Shown one piece after another: positions 27,369 to 36,310 of a stretch of DNA of 64,000 nucleotides. Each line of letters starts with the position of its first letter. Within the stretch, counting starts at the first letter, position 1. The notes below the pieces were generated by a model that did no database searches, was not told where the DNA came from, and worked only from the letters and a program-made list of their open reading frames with translations. The stretch lies in contig LBMP01000003.1 in the NCBI GenBank assembly GCA_001184205.1, forward strand, positions 372,001 through 436,000. The letters are read 5' to 3'. The DNA is from Desulfocarbo indianensis (GTDB lineage: Bacteria > Desulfobacterota > Desulfarculia > Desulfarculales > Desulfarculaceae). Made by a program: the position numbers and the translations under genes.

Positions 27369-29264
27369 TCAGCTTTGGCCCATAAGCTCCGAGGCGGCCG
27401 CGGCCACCGCCTCGGGGTCCAGGCCGTGGGCCTTGCGCAGCTCGGCCTGGGAGCCGTGCTCCACAAAGGTGTTCTGCACCGCGACACAGCGGGTCTTGAC
27501 GCCGGTCTGGCCGCGCCGGGCCAAGGCCTCCAGCACCGCCGAGCCGAAGCCGCCCGCGGCCACGTTTTCCTCCACGGTGACCAGGCAGCCGCACTCCCCG
27601 GCCGCGCCGCAGATCAGCTCCTCGTCCAGGGGCTTCACAAAGCGCGCGTTGATCACGGCGGCTTCCACCCCGCGCTGGGCCAGGGCCTCGGCGGCCTCTT
27701 GGCAAACGTTCACTCCCGCGCCGATGCCGGCCATGACGATGTCCTTGCCCCGGCGGCGCAGCTCGGCCTTGCCCCAGGGCAGGATTTGCAGGGGCTCCTC
27801 CAGGCTCACGCCCAGGCCCTTGCCGCGCGGATAGCGCAGGGCCACCGGCTCGCCCCGCTGCAAGGCGGTGTGGAGCATGTGCCTAAGCTCGTTCTCGTCG
27901 GCGGGGGCCAAAAGATTCAAGCCCGGCACGCAGCGCAGGAAGGATAGATCCAGGAGGCCTTGGTGGGTGGCCCCGTCCTCGCCCACGATGCCGCCCCTGT
28001 CCAGAGCGAAGACCACGGGCAGGCCGGTGAGGCACACGTCGTGCACCACCTGGTCGAAAGCCCTTTGCAGAAAGGTGCTGTAGATGGCCACCACCGGCTT
28101 GAAGCCGGAAACCGCCAGCCCGGCGGCAAAGGTGACCGCGTGCTGCTCGGCGATGCCCACGTCGAAAAAGCGCTGGGGATAGGCCTCGGCGAAGGGCTGC
28201 AGGCCGGTGCCCTCGGGCATGGCCGCCGTGAGGGCTAAAATGCGTTCATCGCTTTGGGCCAGCTCCACCATGGTGCGGCCGAACACCTCGGTGTAGGTGG
28301 GCGGCGCTTGCGGCTGGGGCTCTTTGCTCTTGGGCTTCAGCGCGCCCACCCCGTGGAAATGGGCGGGGTTCTCCTCGGCCGGGGAATAGCCCTTGCCCTT
28401 CTTGGTGAGCACGTGCACCAGGATGGGGCCTTCCAGCTTGGCCACGTAGGAGAAGGTCTCCATCAGGCGGTCCAGGCGGTGGCCGTCCACCGGCCCGATG
28501 TAGTTGAACTTGAACGCCTCGAAAAGCATGCCCGGCGTGGAAAAGGCCTTGAAGGATTCCTCGGAGCGGCGGGCGAAATCCAGGAGGTCCGCGCCGAAGC
28601 CGGGCACCGAGCGGAGAAAGCGCTCCACGTCCTTGCGGAAGGTCTGGTAGGCCTTGCCCGAGAGCGCCCGCGAGAGAAAGGTGCTGATGGCGCCCACGTT
28701 GGGGGCGATGGACATGCCGTTGTCGTTCAGCACCACGATGAGGTCTTCATCCATGTCGCCGGCCTGGTTGAGGCCCTCGTAGGCCAGGCCCGCGGTGAGG
28801 GAACCGTCGCCGATCACCGCGATGACCTTGCCCTCGCCCTTTTGCAGGCGCTTGGCCACGGCCATGCCCAGGGCGGCGGAGATGGAGGTGGAGGAATGGC
28901 CGGTGTCAAAGGAATCAAAGGGGCTCTCCGCCCGGCGGGGGAAGCCGGAGATGCCCTTGTACTGGCGCAGGGTGTGGAACCGGTCGCGGCGGCCGGTGAG
29001 GAGCTTGTGGGCGTAGGTCTGGTGGCCCACGTCCCACACGATCTGGTCCTGGGGGCAATTGAACACGCTGTGCAGGGCCAGGGTCAGCTCCACCACGCCC
29101 AAGCTGGGGGCCAGGTGCCCGCCGCTTTTCTGCACCTGCTCGATGATGCGGGCGCGCAGCTCGCCGGCCAGGGCCTTGAGTTCGTTGATCCCCAACCCCT
29201 TGAGGTCCGCCGGACCATTCACCCGGGCCAGGATAGAGCCGATTTGGGGTGTTTCCTTGTTCAT
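27369..29264 (-). CDS. dxs: 1-deoxy-D-xylulose-5-phosphate synthase
   Basis: This thiamine-diphosphate enzyme condenses pyruvate and glyceraldehyde 3-phosphate in the first step of the methylerythritol phosphate isoprenoid pathway. It has 631 residues. The conserved His is in DVGHQTYAHKLLTGR, the ThDP motif is GDGSLTAGLAYEGLN with VLNDNGMSI, and the second domain has DVGIAEQHAVTFAAGLA and RYPRGKG. ATG 29264 is preceded by AAGGAATC. It directly follows ispA, so precursor supply and chain elongation are made together. Confidence 0.98.
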   Translation of the reverse strand: MNKETPQIGSILARVNGPADLKGLGINELKALAGELRARIIEQVQKSGGHLAPSLGVVELTLALHSVFNCPQDQIVWDVGHQTYAHKLLTGRRDRFHTLRQYKGISGFPRRAESPFDSFDTGHSSTSISAALGMAVAKRLQKGEGKVIAVIGDGSLTAGLAYEGLNQAGDMDEDLIVVLNDNGMSIAPNVGAISTFLSRALSGKAYQTFRKDVERFLRSVPGFGADLLDFARRSEESFKAFSTPGMLFEAFKFNYIGPVDGHRLDRLMETFSYVAKLEGPILVHVLTKKGKGYSPAEENPAHFHGVGALKPKSKEPQPQAPPTYTEVFGRTMVELAQSDERILALTAAMPEGTGLQPFAEAYPQRFFDVGIAEQHAVTFAAGLAVSGFKPVVAIYSTFLQRAFDQVVHDVCLTGLPVVFALDRGGIVGEDGATHQGLLDLSFLRCVPGLNLLAPADENELRHMLHTALQRGEPVALRYPRGKGLGVSLEEPLQILPWGKAELRRRGKDIVMAGIGAGVNVCQEAAEALAQRGVEAAVINARFVKPLDEELICGAAGECGCLVTVEENVAAGGFGSAVLEALARRGQTGVKTRCVAVQNTFVEHGSQAELRKAHGLDPEAVAAAASELMGQS

Positions 29265-29271
29265 GATTCCT

Positions 29272-30159
29272 TTAGTTGGTGCGCTCCATGATATAGCGGG
29301 CGATGAGGATCAAGGGCTCGGCCGGCTCTCCCAGATGCTCCAGGCTCTGGGCGGCCTCCTCCACCAGGCGCAGGCCGGTTTCCCTGGCCGCGGCCGGCCC
29401 CGCCACGCCGGGATAGGTCATTTTGCCCCTGGCCTCGTCCATGCCGGTATCCTTGCCCAAAAGCCGGCTGTCGCCGGTGAGGTCCAGGAGGTCGTCGGCG
29501 ATCTGAAAGGCCAGACCCACCCGGCGTCCGTAGCGGACCATGGCCTCCTCGCCCTTTTCATCGGCGCCGCCCAAAATGGCCCCGCTCCGCGCGGAAGCGG
29601 TGATGAGAGCCCCTGTCTTCATGGCGTGGATGAACTGCACCAGGGCCAGATCGGGCTCCGCGTTCTCGCCGGCCAGGTCGGCCGCCTGGCCGCCCACCAT
29701 GCCTTCGTAGCCCGCGGCCCGCATGACGGCCCGCGCCGCCCGCAGCACCCGCGCGGGGTCCAGTCCCTCGCCGCGGTCCGCATCGCTCAAAAGCACCATG
29801 GCCTGGGTCAGGAGCCCGTCGCCGGCCAGCACGGCCATGCCCTCGCCGAAGACCTTGTGGTTGGTGGGCACGCCCCGGCGGAAATCGTCGTCGTCCATGG
29901 CGGGCAGGTCGTCGTGCACCAGGGAATAGGTGTGCACCATCTCCAGGGCGCAGGCGCAGAACATGGCGTCTTCCAGGCCGCCGCCCACCGCCTCGCAGGC
30001 GGCCAGGCAGAGGATGGGGCGCACCCTTTTGCCGCCCGCGAAGAGGCTGTAGCGCATGGCCTTGAGAATATCGCCGCCCGCCTCGTCGGCCGGCAGCATC
30101 CGGTCCAAGGCCGCGTCCACCAATTCCCGCCGTTCGGCCAGATAGGCCTTGAGGTTCAA
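29272..30159 (-). CDS. ispA: Farnesyl/geranyl diphosphate synthase (polyprenyl synthetase)
   Basis: This trans-prenyltransferase has 295 residues. The two aspartate-rich Mg-binding motifs are HDDLPAMDDDD (about residue 85) and AFQIADDLLDLTGD. The residues before the first motif (CALEMVHTYSLV) fit a short-chain (C10-C15) product. It supplies farnesyl diphosphate for menaquinone side chains, undecaprenyl carriers and hopanoids. It begins with TTG 30159, helped by GGAGGATT at the end of xseB; the xseB stop is one base upstream. Confidence 0.95.
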   Translation of the reverse strand: MNLKAYLAERRELVDAALDRMLPADEAGGDILKAMRYSLFAGGKRVRPILCLAACEAVGGGLEDAMFCACALEMVHTYSLVHDDLPAMDDDDFRRGVPTNHKVFGEGMAVLAGDGLLTQAMVLLSDADRGEGLDPARVLRAARAVMRAAGYEGMVGGQAADLAGENAEPDLALVQFIHAMKTGALITASARSGAILGGADEKGEEAMVRYGRRVGLAFQIADDLLDLTGDSRLLGKDTGMDEARGKMTYPGVAGPAAARETGLRLVEEAAQSLEHLGEPAEPLILIARYIMERTN

Positions 30160-30160
30160 G

Positions 30161-30406
30161 CTAATCCTCCTCGCCGGCCTCGAAGGGTTGGGCCGCGAGG
30201 CGCGATTCCCGATCCTTGAGCAAGATGGTCACCTTTTTCTCGGCGTCGTCCAGGCGGCGTCCGCATGCCTCGGCCAGTTTGACGCCCTCCTCGAAGAGTT
30301 TGAGCGAATCCTCCAACCCCAGCTCCTCACTCTCAAGTTTATCAACTATTTGCTCCAGCCGCTTGAGGCTCTGTTCAAAGCTGGGCTCTTTCTTGGCCGC
30401 CGCCAT
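30161..30406 (-). CDS. xseB: Exodeoxyribonuclease VII small subunit
   Basis: This helical 81-residue subunit shows the family core SFEQSLKRLEQIVDKLESEE then SLKLFEEGVKLAEACGRRLDDAEKKV, which fits XseB of usual length. It binds the large subunit XseA encoded two genes upstream to form the single-strand-specific nuclease. ATG 30406 follows GGGAGGC. The unusual point is that an M23 peptidase gene separates xseA from xseB. Confidence 0.95.
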   Translation of the reverse strand: MAAAKKEPSFEQSLKRLEQIVDKLESEELGLEDSLKLFEEGVKLAEACGRRLDDAEKKVTILLKDRESRLAAQPFEAGEED

Positions 30407-30435
30407 GTCTTTTGCCTCCCTAGTTCCTCGCGGGT

Positions 30436-31311
30436 TTAACGCCCGGCCAGCCGGCGCGCCAGAACCTGGCTAAGGTTGATCCAGGCCAAGGGGTCCACCC
30501 TGGCCCCGCCGATGTGCACGTCGAAATGCAGATGAGGTCCGGTGACCCGGCCGGTCATGCCTATCTGGCCGATCTCCTGGCCCTTGGCCACCATCTGGCC
30601 GTTTTTCACCTTGATGACGTCCAGATGGCGGTAGCCGCTGACGATGCCCTGGCCGTGGTCGATGAGCACCACCTTGCCGCCGAAAAAGCTATCCTGCACC
30701 AAGGCCACCCGGCCGCCGCCGGAGGCCGCCACCGGCGTGCCCTTGGCCCCCCGGAAATCCACGCCGCCGTGGGGGCTGCGCGGCTTGCCGTTCACCACGC
30801 TGCGCCTGCCAAAGGGGCCGGTCACCGTGCCCGGCACCGGCTTGATAAAGCCGTCCCGCCAAAAGCGCTGCGGGGTGACGCGGCCATACACCTGGCGCTG
30901 GGCCCGGAGCTCTTTTTTGTGTCGGCTCAGCTGCTGGGGGGTGAGGCTCATGAACTTGGCGGCCACGGTTATGCGCCTCTCGCCATAGTTGCGGAGCGCC
31001 ACCTCCACCCTGGCCGAGGCCGAGGGCTTGTCGTCGGCGATGACCACCAGCTTGCCGGCGCCGGGCTTGGCCAGAAGATCGGCGGCCACCACCCCCAGGA
31101 AGCAGCCGTCCGCGCCGCGGATCAGCGGCGCATCCTGCCCCAGAAAAACGGCGCGGGCGCTTTTCACCTCCTTGCCCAGGCAGGCGCGCACCAGGGCCGG
31201 CTGGCCCTGACCCAGGGTGGCGGGCTCCACCTGCACCAAGCCGGCCCAGGCCCAGGCCGGCGCGCAGAGCAATAATCCGGTCACAAGCAAGTTGCCAAGG
31301 AGCCGCCTCAA
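30436..31311 (-). CDS. M23 family (LytM-type) metallopeptidase, exported
   Basis: This 291-residue protein has a signal peptide (MRRLLGNLLVTGLLLCAPAW). The C-terminal LytM domain carries the zinc ligands in SPHGGVDFRGAKG (His and Asp) and in GPHLHFDVHIGG (HxH), so it should cut or bind peptidoglycan. The N-terminal 120 residues are an unrecognised beta-rich region. It starts at TTG 31311, overlapping the xseA stop by 3 bases, and ends 29 bp before xseB. No missing catalytic residue is seen, so it may be an active endopeptidase rather than an EnvC/NlpD-like activator. Confidence 0.9.
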   Translation of the reverse strand: MRRLLGNLLVTGLLLCAPAWAWAGLVQVEPATLGQGQPALVRACLGKEVKSARAVFLGQDAPLIRGADGCFLGVVAADLLAKPGAGKLVVIADDKPSASARVEVALRNYGERRITVAAKFMSLTPQQLSRHKKELRAQRQVYGRVTPQRFWRDGFIKPVPGTVTGPFGRRSVVNGKPRSPHGGVDFRGAKGTPVAASGGGRVALVQDSFFGGKVVLIDHGQGIVSGYRHLDVIKVKNGQMVAKGQEIGQIGMTGRVTGPHLHFDVHIGGARVDPLAWINLSQVLARRLAGR

Positions 31312-32672
31312 GATTCCACCTCCCTAACCGTGGCGCGCAAGGCTCCTTCAGCCAAACGCACCCGGATTTGATCGCCTTCTTTCACCTGGCCGGCGCTGGT
31401 CAAAAGCGCGCCGTCCGGCCCCAAGGCCAGGGCGTAGCCCCGGCCCAGCACGGCCAGGGGGCTCAAGGCCCGCAGCCGCCCGCTCAGTTGCTCCAATTGA
31501 TAGCGGCGGCTGGTGACCGCGTTTATGCCGCCCGCCTCCAGGCGATGGCTCAGCCCGCCCAGGCGCGCGCCCATCTGGACCAAGCGCCGGTCCGGCCGGG
31601 CCTGGATCAGCCTTTGCCTGGCTTGCCACAGCCGCCGCGCCAGGCGGTGCTGGGCTTGGCCGGCGGCCGAGCCCGCCCGGGAAAGCAGGTCATCCACCCT
31701 GAGCCTTTTATCGGCCAGGCGGCGGCGGGGATCGCCCAGGCCCCGCGTGAGCGCGTTCAGCTCGGCCCTGCGCCGGGCTATGAAGCGGGCCGCGGCCTGG
31801 GCCAGCCGCGCGCTCAGCCCGCCCAGCCTAGCGGCCAGCTCGGCCTGGGGCTTGACCAACAGCTCGGCCGCCGCCGAAGGGGTGGGCGCGCGCAGATCGG
31901 CCACCAGGTCGCTTATGCTCAGATCGATCTCGTGCCCCACCGCCGAAACCACCGGGATGGGGCAGGCGGCGATGGCCCTGGCCAGGCCCTCGTCGTTGAA
32001 AGCCCACAAATCTTCGGGCGAACCCCCGCCCCTGGTGAGCACGATCACCTCGGGCCAGCCCCAGGCCGCCAGATCGGCCAGGGCGGCTATCATCTGGGCG
32101 GGCGCTTCCGCCCCCTGCACCAATACCGGATAAATTGCCACCTCGACGCCGGCGAAGCGGCGGTGCAACACGTTCAGAAAATCGCGGATGGCCGCGCCGG
32201 TGGGCGAGGTGACCACCGCGATGCGCTTGGGCAGATCGGGCAAGGGCTTCTTGCGCTCGGCCGCGAAGAGTCCCTCCGCCTCCAGCCTCTGCTTTATCTG
32301 CTCAAAGGCCAGGGCCAGGGCGCCGGCGCCCTTGGGCTCCACCGCGTCCACCACCAGCTGCAAGTCGCCCCGAGGGCCGTAAACCGAGACCCGCCCCTGG
32401 CAGAGCACCTTGAGCCCGTCCTCCAGGGAGAAGCGCAGCATGGCCGCCTGATGCCGGAAGAGCACCGCCTTGATGCCGGCCTCGGAATCCTTGAGGGAGA
32501 AATACAAATGCCCCGAACCGGGCCGCCGCAGACCGGAGACCTCGCCCTCCACCCAGACGAAGTCAAAGCGGCTTTCCACCAGCTTCTTGAGCCGGCTCAC
32601 CAGCTCGCGCACGCTAAGCACTTGCCGGCGGCTGAAAAGGTCCAAGGGCTCCAACTTAGCCACCCATACCAA
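31308..32672 (-). CDS. xseA: Exodeoxyribonuclease VII large subunit
   Basis: This 454-residue nuclease subunit has an N-terminal OB fold (SVRELVSRLKKLVESRFDFV, WVEGEVSGLR, GHLYFSLKDSEAGIKAVLF), then the catalytic core with RIAVVTSPTGAAIRDFLNVL, the acidic/glycine motif VIVLTRGGGSPEDLWAFNDE and SAVGHEIDLSISDLVADLRA (catalytic Asp and His). The C-terminal coiled coil rich in RRAEL and LARRLWQARQRL binds XseB. The start is TTG 32672; no ribosome site is evident, and a GTG three codons later is possible. Confidence 0.96.
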   Translation of the reverse strand: MVWVAKLEPLDLFSRRQVLSVRELVSRLKKLVESRFDFVWVEGEVSGLRRPGSGHLYFSLKDSEAGIKAVLFRHQAAMLRFSLEDGLKVLCQGRVSVYGPRGDLQLVVDAVEPKGAGALALAFEQIKQRLEAEGLFAAERKKPLPDLPKRIAVVTSPTGAAIRDFLNVLHRRFAGVEVAIYPVLVQGAEAPAQMIAALADLAAWGWPEVIVLTRGGGSPEDLWAFNDEGLARAIAACPIPVVSAVGHEIDLSISDLVADLRAPTPSAAAELLVKPQAELAARLGGLSARLAQAAARFIARRRAELNALTRGLGDPRRRLADKRLRVDDLLSRAGSAAGQAQHRLARRLWQARQRLIQARPDRRLVQMGARLGGLSHRLEAGGINAVTSRRYQLEQLSGRLRALSPLAVLGRGYALALGPDGALLTSAGQVKEGDQIRVRLAEGALRATVREVES

Positions 32673-32770
32673 CAGCGCGTAATCGCAGAGGATTCAAGAC
32701 GCGGCCCCCGCCGGGGCCTTAGCGGTAAAGCCTAACACAGGCCATAGGCCAGGGCAACCAAACCCGGCCT

Positions 32771-33445
32771 TCAACGCGGCATCACGCGGTAGGAGGATAT
32801 GCTGCCGGATTTGCTCAGGCGTTCGCCCACGGATTGGGCTTGGTCCTGGGAGGAGAACTCGCCCACCAGCACCCGGTGCCAATGGCCCTTGCCCGGAATA
32901 TCCACCGGCTCCACCCTGGCCTGCACCCCTTTGGCGGTGAGCTTAGCCGCCTGTTTTTGAGCGCCGGCCTGGTCCTGGTAGGAAGACAGATGCAGGGTGT
33001 AGCCCTTGGCCGGGGATTTGGCCACGGGCCTGGCCGTCGATTGGGCCGCCGGCTTGGCTTGGGGCGGCGAGGGCCGCGCGGCGCCCAGAACCGTGACCAC
33101 CTCGCCCAGGTTGGCCGCGGGATAATTCTGCTCCGGGTCCCAGGGGTAATCCACCACGCCCCGGGGCGAGGCCGCCTCGTAGACGATCCATTCGCCGCCG
33201 CCCTTCTGGCGCACCGCATAGGAGCCCACCCCGCCCATGGACCTGACCTTGATCTCGGTCTGGATCATCTTGCGGATGGTCTGCTCGGAGACGCCCGCTT
33301 TTTTGAGGGCGATCACCTGATCCACGCTGAGCGCCCCGGCCCCGGCCGGTAAGCCCAGCCCCATTACCGCCAGGATCAACGCCGGAATCCATTGCCACCC
33401 CATGCCCATCCTCCCGTTGCGGAGCTGAAAAACCGGCGGCTTCAT
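32771..33445 (-). CDS. SPOR-domain protein with N-terminal membrane anchor or signal
   Basis: This 224-residue protein has a signal-like hydrophobic segment (WIPALILAVMGLGLPAGAGA, residues 19-38), a helical/HTH-like part (SVDQVIALKKAGVSEQTIRK), a strand-rich part, a proline/alanine linker (PSPPQAKPAAQSTARP), and a C-terminal SPOR domain of about 75 residues (YTLHLSSYQDQAGAQKQA ... HWHRVLVGEFSSQDQA). SPOR domains bind denuded peptidoglycan at the septum. The ATG at 33445 overlaps the upstream stop (TAATG). With the M23 peptidase two genes on, this points to a cell-wall role. Confidence 0.82.
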   Translation of the reverse strand: MKPPVFQLRNGRMGMGWQWIPALILAVMGLGLPAGAGALSVDQVIALKKAGVSEQTIRKMIQTEIKVRSMGGVGSYAVRQKGGGEWIVYEAASPRGVVDYPWDPEQNYPAANLGEVVTVLGAARPSPPQAKPAAQSTARPVAKSPAKGYTLHLSSYQDQAGAQKQAAKLTAKGVQARVEPVDIPGKGHWHRVLVGEFSSQDQAQSVGERLSKSGSISSYRVMPR

Positions 33446-34428
33446 TAATCCATGATAGCAGCCCGGCCGCCCCCGCCGCCATGCTCACGCAGCCATTGCA
33501 GCGCCGCCCGGCCCTCCGGGCATCGCGCGTCCTGGCAGTCCGGATCCGCGTCCAGCCCGTCCGAGGGCCAGGCCCCGCCCTGGAGCGCGGCCATCAGCCG
33601 CGCCTGGCTGGCGTCCATGAGGGAGCTGAGATCGGCCATGTCCGCATCGCTGGCCGGGCGCGGGCTGAGCACCGCGCGCACGTCCATGTCCTGATCGCGC
33701 CAGGTGAGCCAGGCCACATAGGCCGGGCGCAGGGTTTCGCCCAGGAGCCAGCCCAGGTAATTGACCAGGCCGCCGTCCGGCATCGCCAGCCGCCCGCTCC
33801 ACCACCACACATAGGGCAGCCGGGTCACCTCCTTCTGCTGGGAAACCTGGCCCTGGCCCAGAAAGCGGGGATCAGCCTTGACGCCGTAGACTTTTTGCAT
33901 GCTTTTCGCCCACAGGGACCAGCCCGCCTTGGTATCAATGGCCGCCTGCCAGAGCCAGGCGTTTTCCGGCCGCGCCAGCAGGCGGCATTCCAGGCCCCAT
34001 TCGATTTGCTTGTGCTTGAGGCGGTCATGGTTGTACACCCCGCCGGCCAGGGGGTTCACCAACTGGCCGTGGGTGCTCAAATCCAGCAAGGCGTGGGAGG
34101 CCCAGCCCAGGGCAAAGGCCTTTTCCTGGGGGGTGCGGGCCAGCTCCAACAGGGCCCGGCAAAAGGCCCAAGGCTCCACCACGTGCACCAGGGTGGATAT
34201 GCTGGATTCCGCGCCGGGATAATAGCCCGCGTCCGGGGCCAGGGCCCCGGCGTACAGCGCGGGCATGAGGCCCGCCTCGCCCGGCTCCAGCCCCAGGCAC
34301 GGCGCGGCTTGGGGCCACAATTGGCGGGCGAAGATCATATGGCTGAATGGTCCCACGGCCAGGGCTCCCTTGGCCCCCAGGAATAGCAGGGCCAAAGCCA
34401 GAAATATGAACGCCCCCTTGAAGCGCAT
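33445..34428 (-). CDS. Zinc-dependent phospholipase C-like protein, exported
   Basis: This 327-residue protein has a signal peptide (MRFKGAFIFLALALLFLGAK). The segments VGPFSHMIFARQLWP, YAGALAPDAGYYPG, LGWASHALLDLSTHGQLVNP and NHDRLKHKQIEWGLE match the zinc-dependent phospholipase C family (PF00882), with metal-binding His and Asp residues at GALAPDAG, SHALLDLSTH and NHDRLKH. The C-terminal third (from about residue 240) is unlike the family and may be a separate domain. It starts three bases after the RNA methyltransferase stop. Confidence 0.85.
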   Translation of the reverse strand: MRFKGAFIFLALALLFLGAKGALAVGPFSHMIFARQLWPQAAPCLGLEPGEAGLMPALYAGALAPDAGYYPGAESSISTLVHVVEPWAFCRALLELARTPQEKAFALGWASHALLDLSTHGQLVNPLAGGVYNHDRLKHKQIEWGLECRLLARPENAWLWQAAIDTKAGWSLWAKSMQKVYGVKADPRFLGQGQVSQQKEVTRLPYVWWWSGRLAMPDGGLVNYLGWLLGETLRPAYVAWLTWRDQDMDVRAVLSPRPASDADMADLSSLMDASQARLMAALQGGAWPSDGLDADPDCQDARCPEGRAALQWLREHGGGGGRAAIMD

Positions 34429-34431
34429 GTC

Positions 34432-35739
34432 TCAGGGGTCTTCCCTGGTCAACGCCATCACCGTTTCCAGATGGGAGGTATGGGGGAACATGTCGATCAC
34501 CGTCACCCGCTCCGCTTTGTAGCCGTGCTCCAAAAGCTTGGCCGCGTCCCTGGCCAGGGCCGCCGCGTGGCAGGAGACATAGATCACCTTGCGGGGCCTC
34601 AGGGCGGCCAGGTCGCTCATCAAGCCCTTGGCCCCGGCGCGGGGCGGGTCCAGGAGCGCCAGGTCGCAGGTTTCCTTGTCTTTGGCCAATTCACGCAGCG
34701 CCCGCCCGGCCTGGCCGCGCTGGAAAACCACGGATTCGGCCAGACCCTCCAGCTCGGCCTGGGCCCGGCCGGCGGCCACGGCCTGGGCGTCGCCTTCCAC
34801 GGCCAGCACGCCCCAGCCCCGCGCGGCCAGGGGCAGGGAGAAATTGCCCGCGCCGGCGTAGAGGTCCAAGGCCCTGGCCTCGCCCCGAACCTCGCCCGCC
34901 ATTTCCAGGGCAAGGCTGATCAGCAAGGCGTTGGCCGGCCAATTCACCTGGCAAAACACCCCCGGATAGGCGCGCAGGCTGAGATCCTCGCCTTCATAAT
35001 AGACCAGGCCGCCGGCCTGGTCATAGGGCCAAGGCTCCATGCCGCCGTCCAGTTGCAGCCGCACCCCCTGCGCGCCCGCCTCCAGCAGGAGGTCCTTCAG
35101 CGCCATCTCCGTTTCATCGGCTAAAGGCTCGGCCAAGCCCGCCAGGGCCAAGGTCCCCTGGCCCGCCCGGCTGATCAGCTCCAGCCAGGCCAGTTGGGGC
35201 CAGGGCGAAAAATCCCGCCCCGCCAGGGCGGCCAGAAAGGCGTTGATGCCCTCAGCCGCCACCGGGCAATGCTCCACCCTGACCATGTCATGGCTGCCGC
35301 GCGCGAAAAAGCCGATGCCGCCCCGGCCCGCCTGGAAGCGCACCCGGTTGCGATAACCCCACTCCTGGGGCGAGGCCACGGCCTGGGCAGACGGCGCGCC
35401 CAAACGCCTCAGGGCATGGTCCGCCCATTCCTTTTTGGCGGCCAGTTGGGCCTGATAGTTGAGATGCATCAAATCGCAGCCGCCGCATTTGCCGTACAAG
35501 GGGCAGGCGGGCTCGCTCCGCTGCGGGCAAGGCGTGAGCACCTCAAGGGTCTCGGCCTCCAGGTATTGGCGCTTCTCCGCGCTGATGGCCGCGCGCACCT
35601 TTTCGCCGGCCAGCGCCCCCGCCACGAAAACCACCCGGCCGTCCTCGCCCCGGGCCAGGCCCCTGCCGCCGGCGGCCAGGCCGCTGACCCGCAATTCCAG
35701 CTCTTGCGGCTGGGTACTTTTTTGATTCTGCTCGCTCAT
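34432..35739 (-). CDS. RNA m5U methyltransferase, RlmD/RumA (TrmA) family
   Basis: This 435-residue enzyme of the iron-sulfur RNA (uracil-5-)-methyltransferase family has an N-terminal TRAM domain (ELELRVSGLAAGGRGLARGE), the [4Fe-4S] cysteines in LTPCPQRSEPACPLYGKCGGCD, the SAM motif LDLYAGAGNFSLPLAARG, LLDPPRAGAKGL, and the catalytic Cys in VIYVSCHAAALARDA. It likely methylates 23S rRNA uridine (m5U1939 or m5U747) or tRNA; the sequence alone does not decide which. It is divergent from the thioesterase gene and heads the long minus-strand run. Confidence 0.93.
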   Translation of the reverse strand: MSEQNQKSTQPQELELRVSGLAAGGRGLARGEDGRVVFVAGALAGEKVRAAISAEKRQYLEAETLEVLTPCPQRSEPACPLYGKCGGCDLMHLNYQAQLAAKKEWADHALRRLGAPSAQAVASPQEWGYRNRVRFQAGRGGIGFFARGSHDMVRVEHCPVAAEGINAFLAALAGRDFSPWPQLAWLELISRAGQGTLALAGLAEPLADETEMALKDLLLEAGAQGVRLQLDGGMEPWPYDQAGGLVYYEGEDLSLRAYPGVFCQVNWPANALLISLALEMAGEVRGEARALDLYAGAGNFSLPLAARGWGVLAVEGDAQAVAAGRAQAELEGLAESVVFQRGQAGRALRELAKDKETCDLALLDPPRAGAKGLMSDLAALRPRKVIYVSCHAAALARDAAKLLEHGYKAERVTVIDMFPHTSHLETVMALTREDP

Positions 35740-35785
35740 GTTATGCTGTGACCGTTTTTCATTTCATCATACCAAGGAGCCCCCC

Positions 35786-36250
35786 ATGTCCAAGGCGGCG
35801 GAAAAAGAACAAGACGCCATAGCCAAACTCTGGGCCCGCTCCCGCAAGGAGCCGTTCAAGGACATCCTGGGCCTGGAGGTGCTGGAAATATCCCCCGGCT
35901 TCGCCAAGGTGGCCATGCGCTTTCAGCCGGAAATGCAAAATATCTTCGGCATGCTGCATGGCGGGGCCGTTTTCTCGCTCCTGGACGAGGCCTTCCAATT
36001 GGCCTGCAACGCCCATGGCGAGATCGCCGTGGCCTTGCAGCTCAACATCTACTACCTGGCGCCCGCCCAAATGGGGGCCCGGCTCATCGCCGAGGCCAAT
36101 GAATGCAACGCCACCCGCAAGACCGCCCTTTATGACGCCCTAGTCTACCAGGAAGAGGATGGAAAGCGTATCGCCACCGGCCAGGCCATGGCCTATCGTA
36201 AGGGCAAGCCCCTGCCCTTTGACGATGATGGTGAGCTAACAGTTTTTTGA
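35786..36250 (+). CDS. PaaI-type hotdog thioesterase
   Basis: This is a 154-residue acyl-CoA thioesterase of the hotdog fold. The motif NIFGMLHGGAVFSLLDEAFQ (about residues 51-70) is the PaaI/4HBT-like signature, with HGG and a catalytic Asp/Glu in the helix. A C-terminal acidic tail follows. ATG 35786 has AAGGAG five bases upstream. The gene ends in a bidirectional terminator whose stem includes the stop codon. The substrate is unknown; phenylacetyl or other aryl-CoA esters are typical. Confidence 0.9.
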   Translation: MSKAAEKEQDAIAKLWARSRKEPFKDILGLEVLEISPGFAKVAMRFQPEMQNIFGMLHGGAVFSLLDEAFQLACNAHGEIAVALQLNIYYLAPAQMGARLIAEANECNATRKTALYDALVYQEEDGKRIATGQAMAYRKGKPLPFDDDGELTVF

Positions 36251-36272
36251 AAAAGGCCTCCTGGCCTTTTTC
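36249..36272. terminator. Bidirectional rho-independent terminator
   Basis: GAAAAAGGCC (36249-36258) pairs with GGCCTTTTTC (36263-36272) around TCCT, with the stem starting at the stop codon of the thioesterase. U-rich ends form in both directions, so it can also serve the minus-strand sirtuin gene. Confidence 0.85.
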
Positions 36273-36276
36273 AATC

Positions 36277-36310
36277 CCAACTTGGCAAAAGCGTGGTTTT
36301 GCCAAGTTGG
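36277..36310. repeat. Perfect 14-bp inverted repeat at the edge of the dispersed element
   Basis: CCAACTTGGCAAAA (36277-36290) and TTTTGCCAAGTTGG (36297-36310) pair perfectly around GCGTGG. The right arm is also the left end of the dispersed repeat; the left arm is absent from the second copy of that repeat. Confidence 0.75.
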
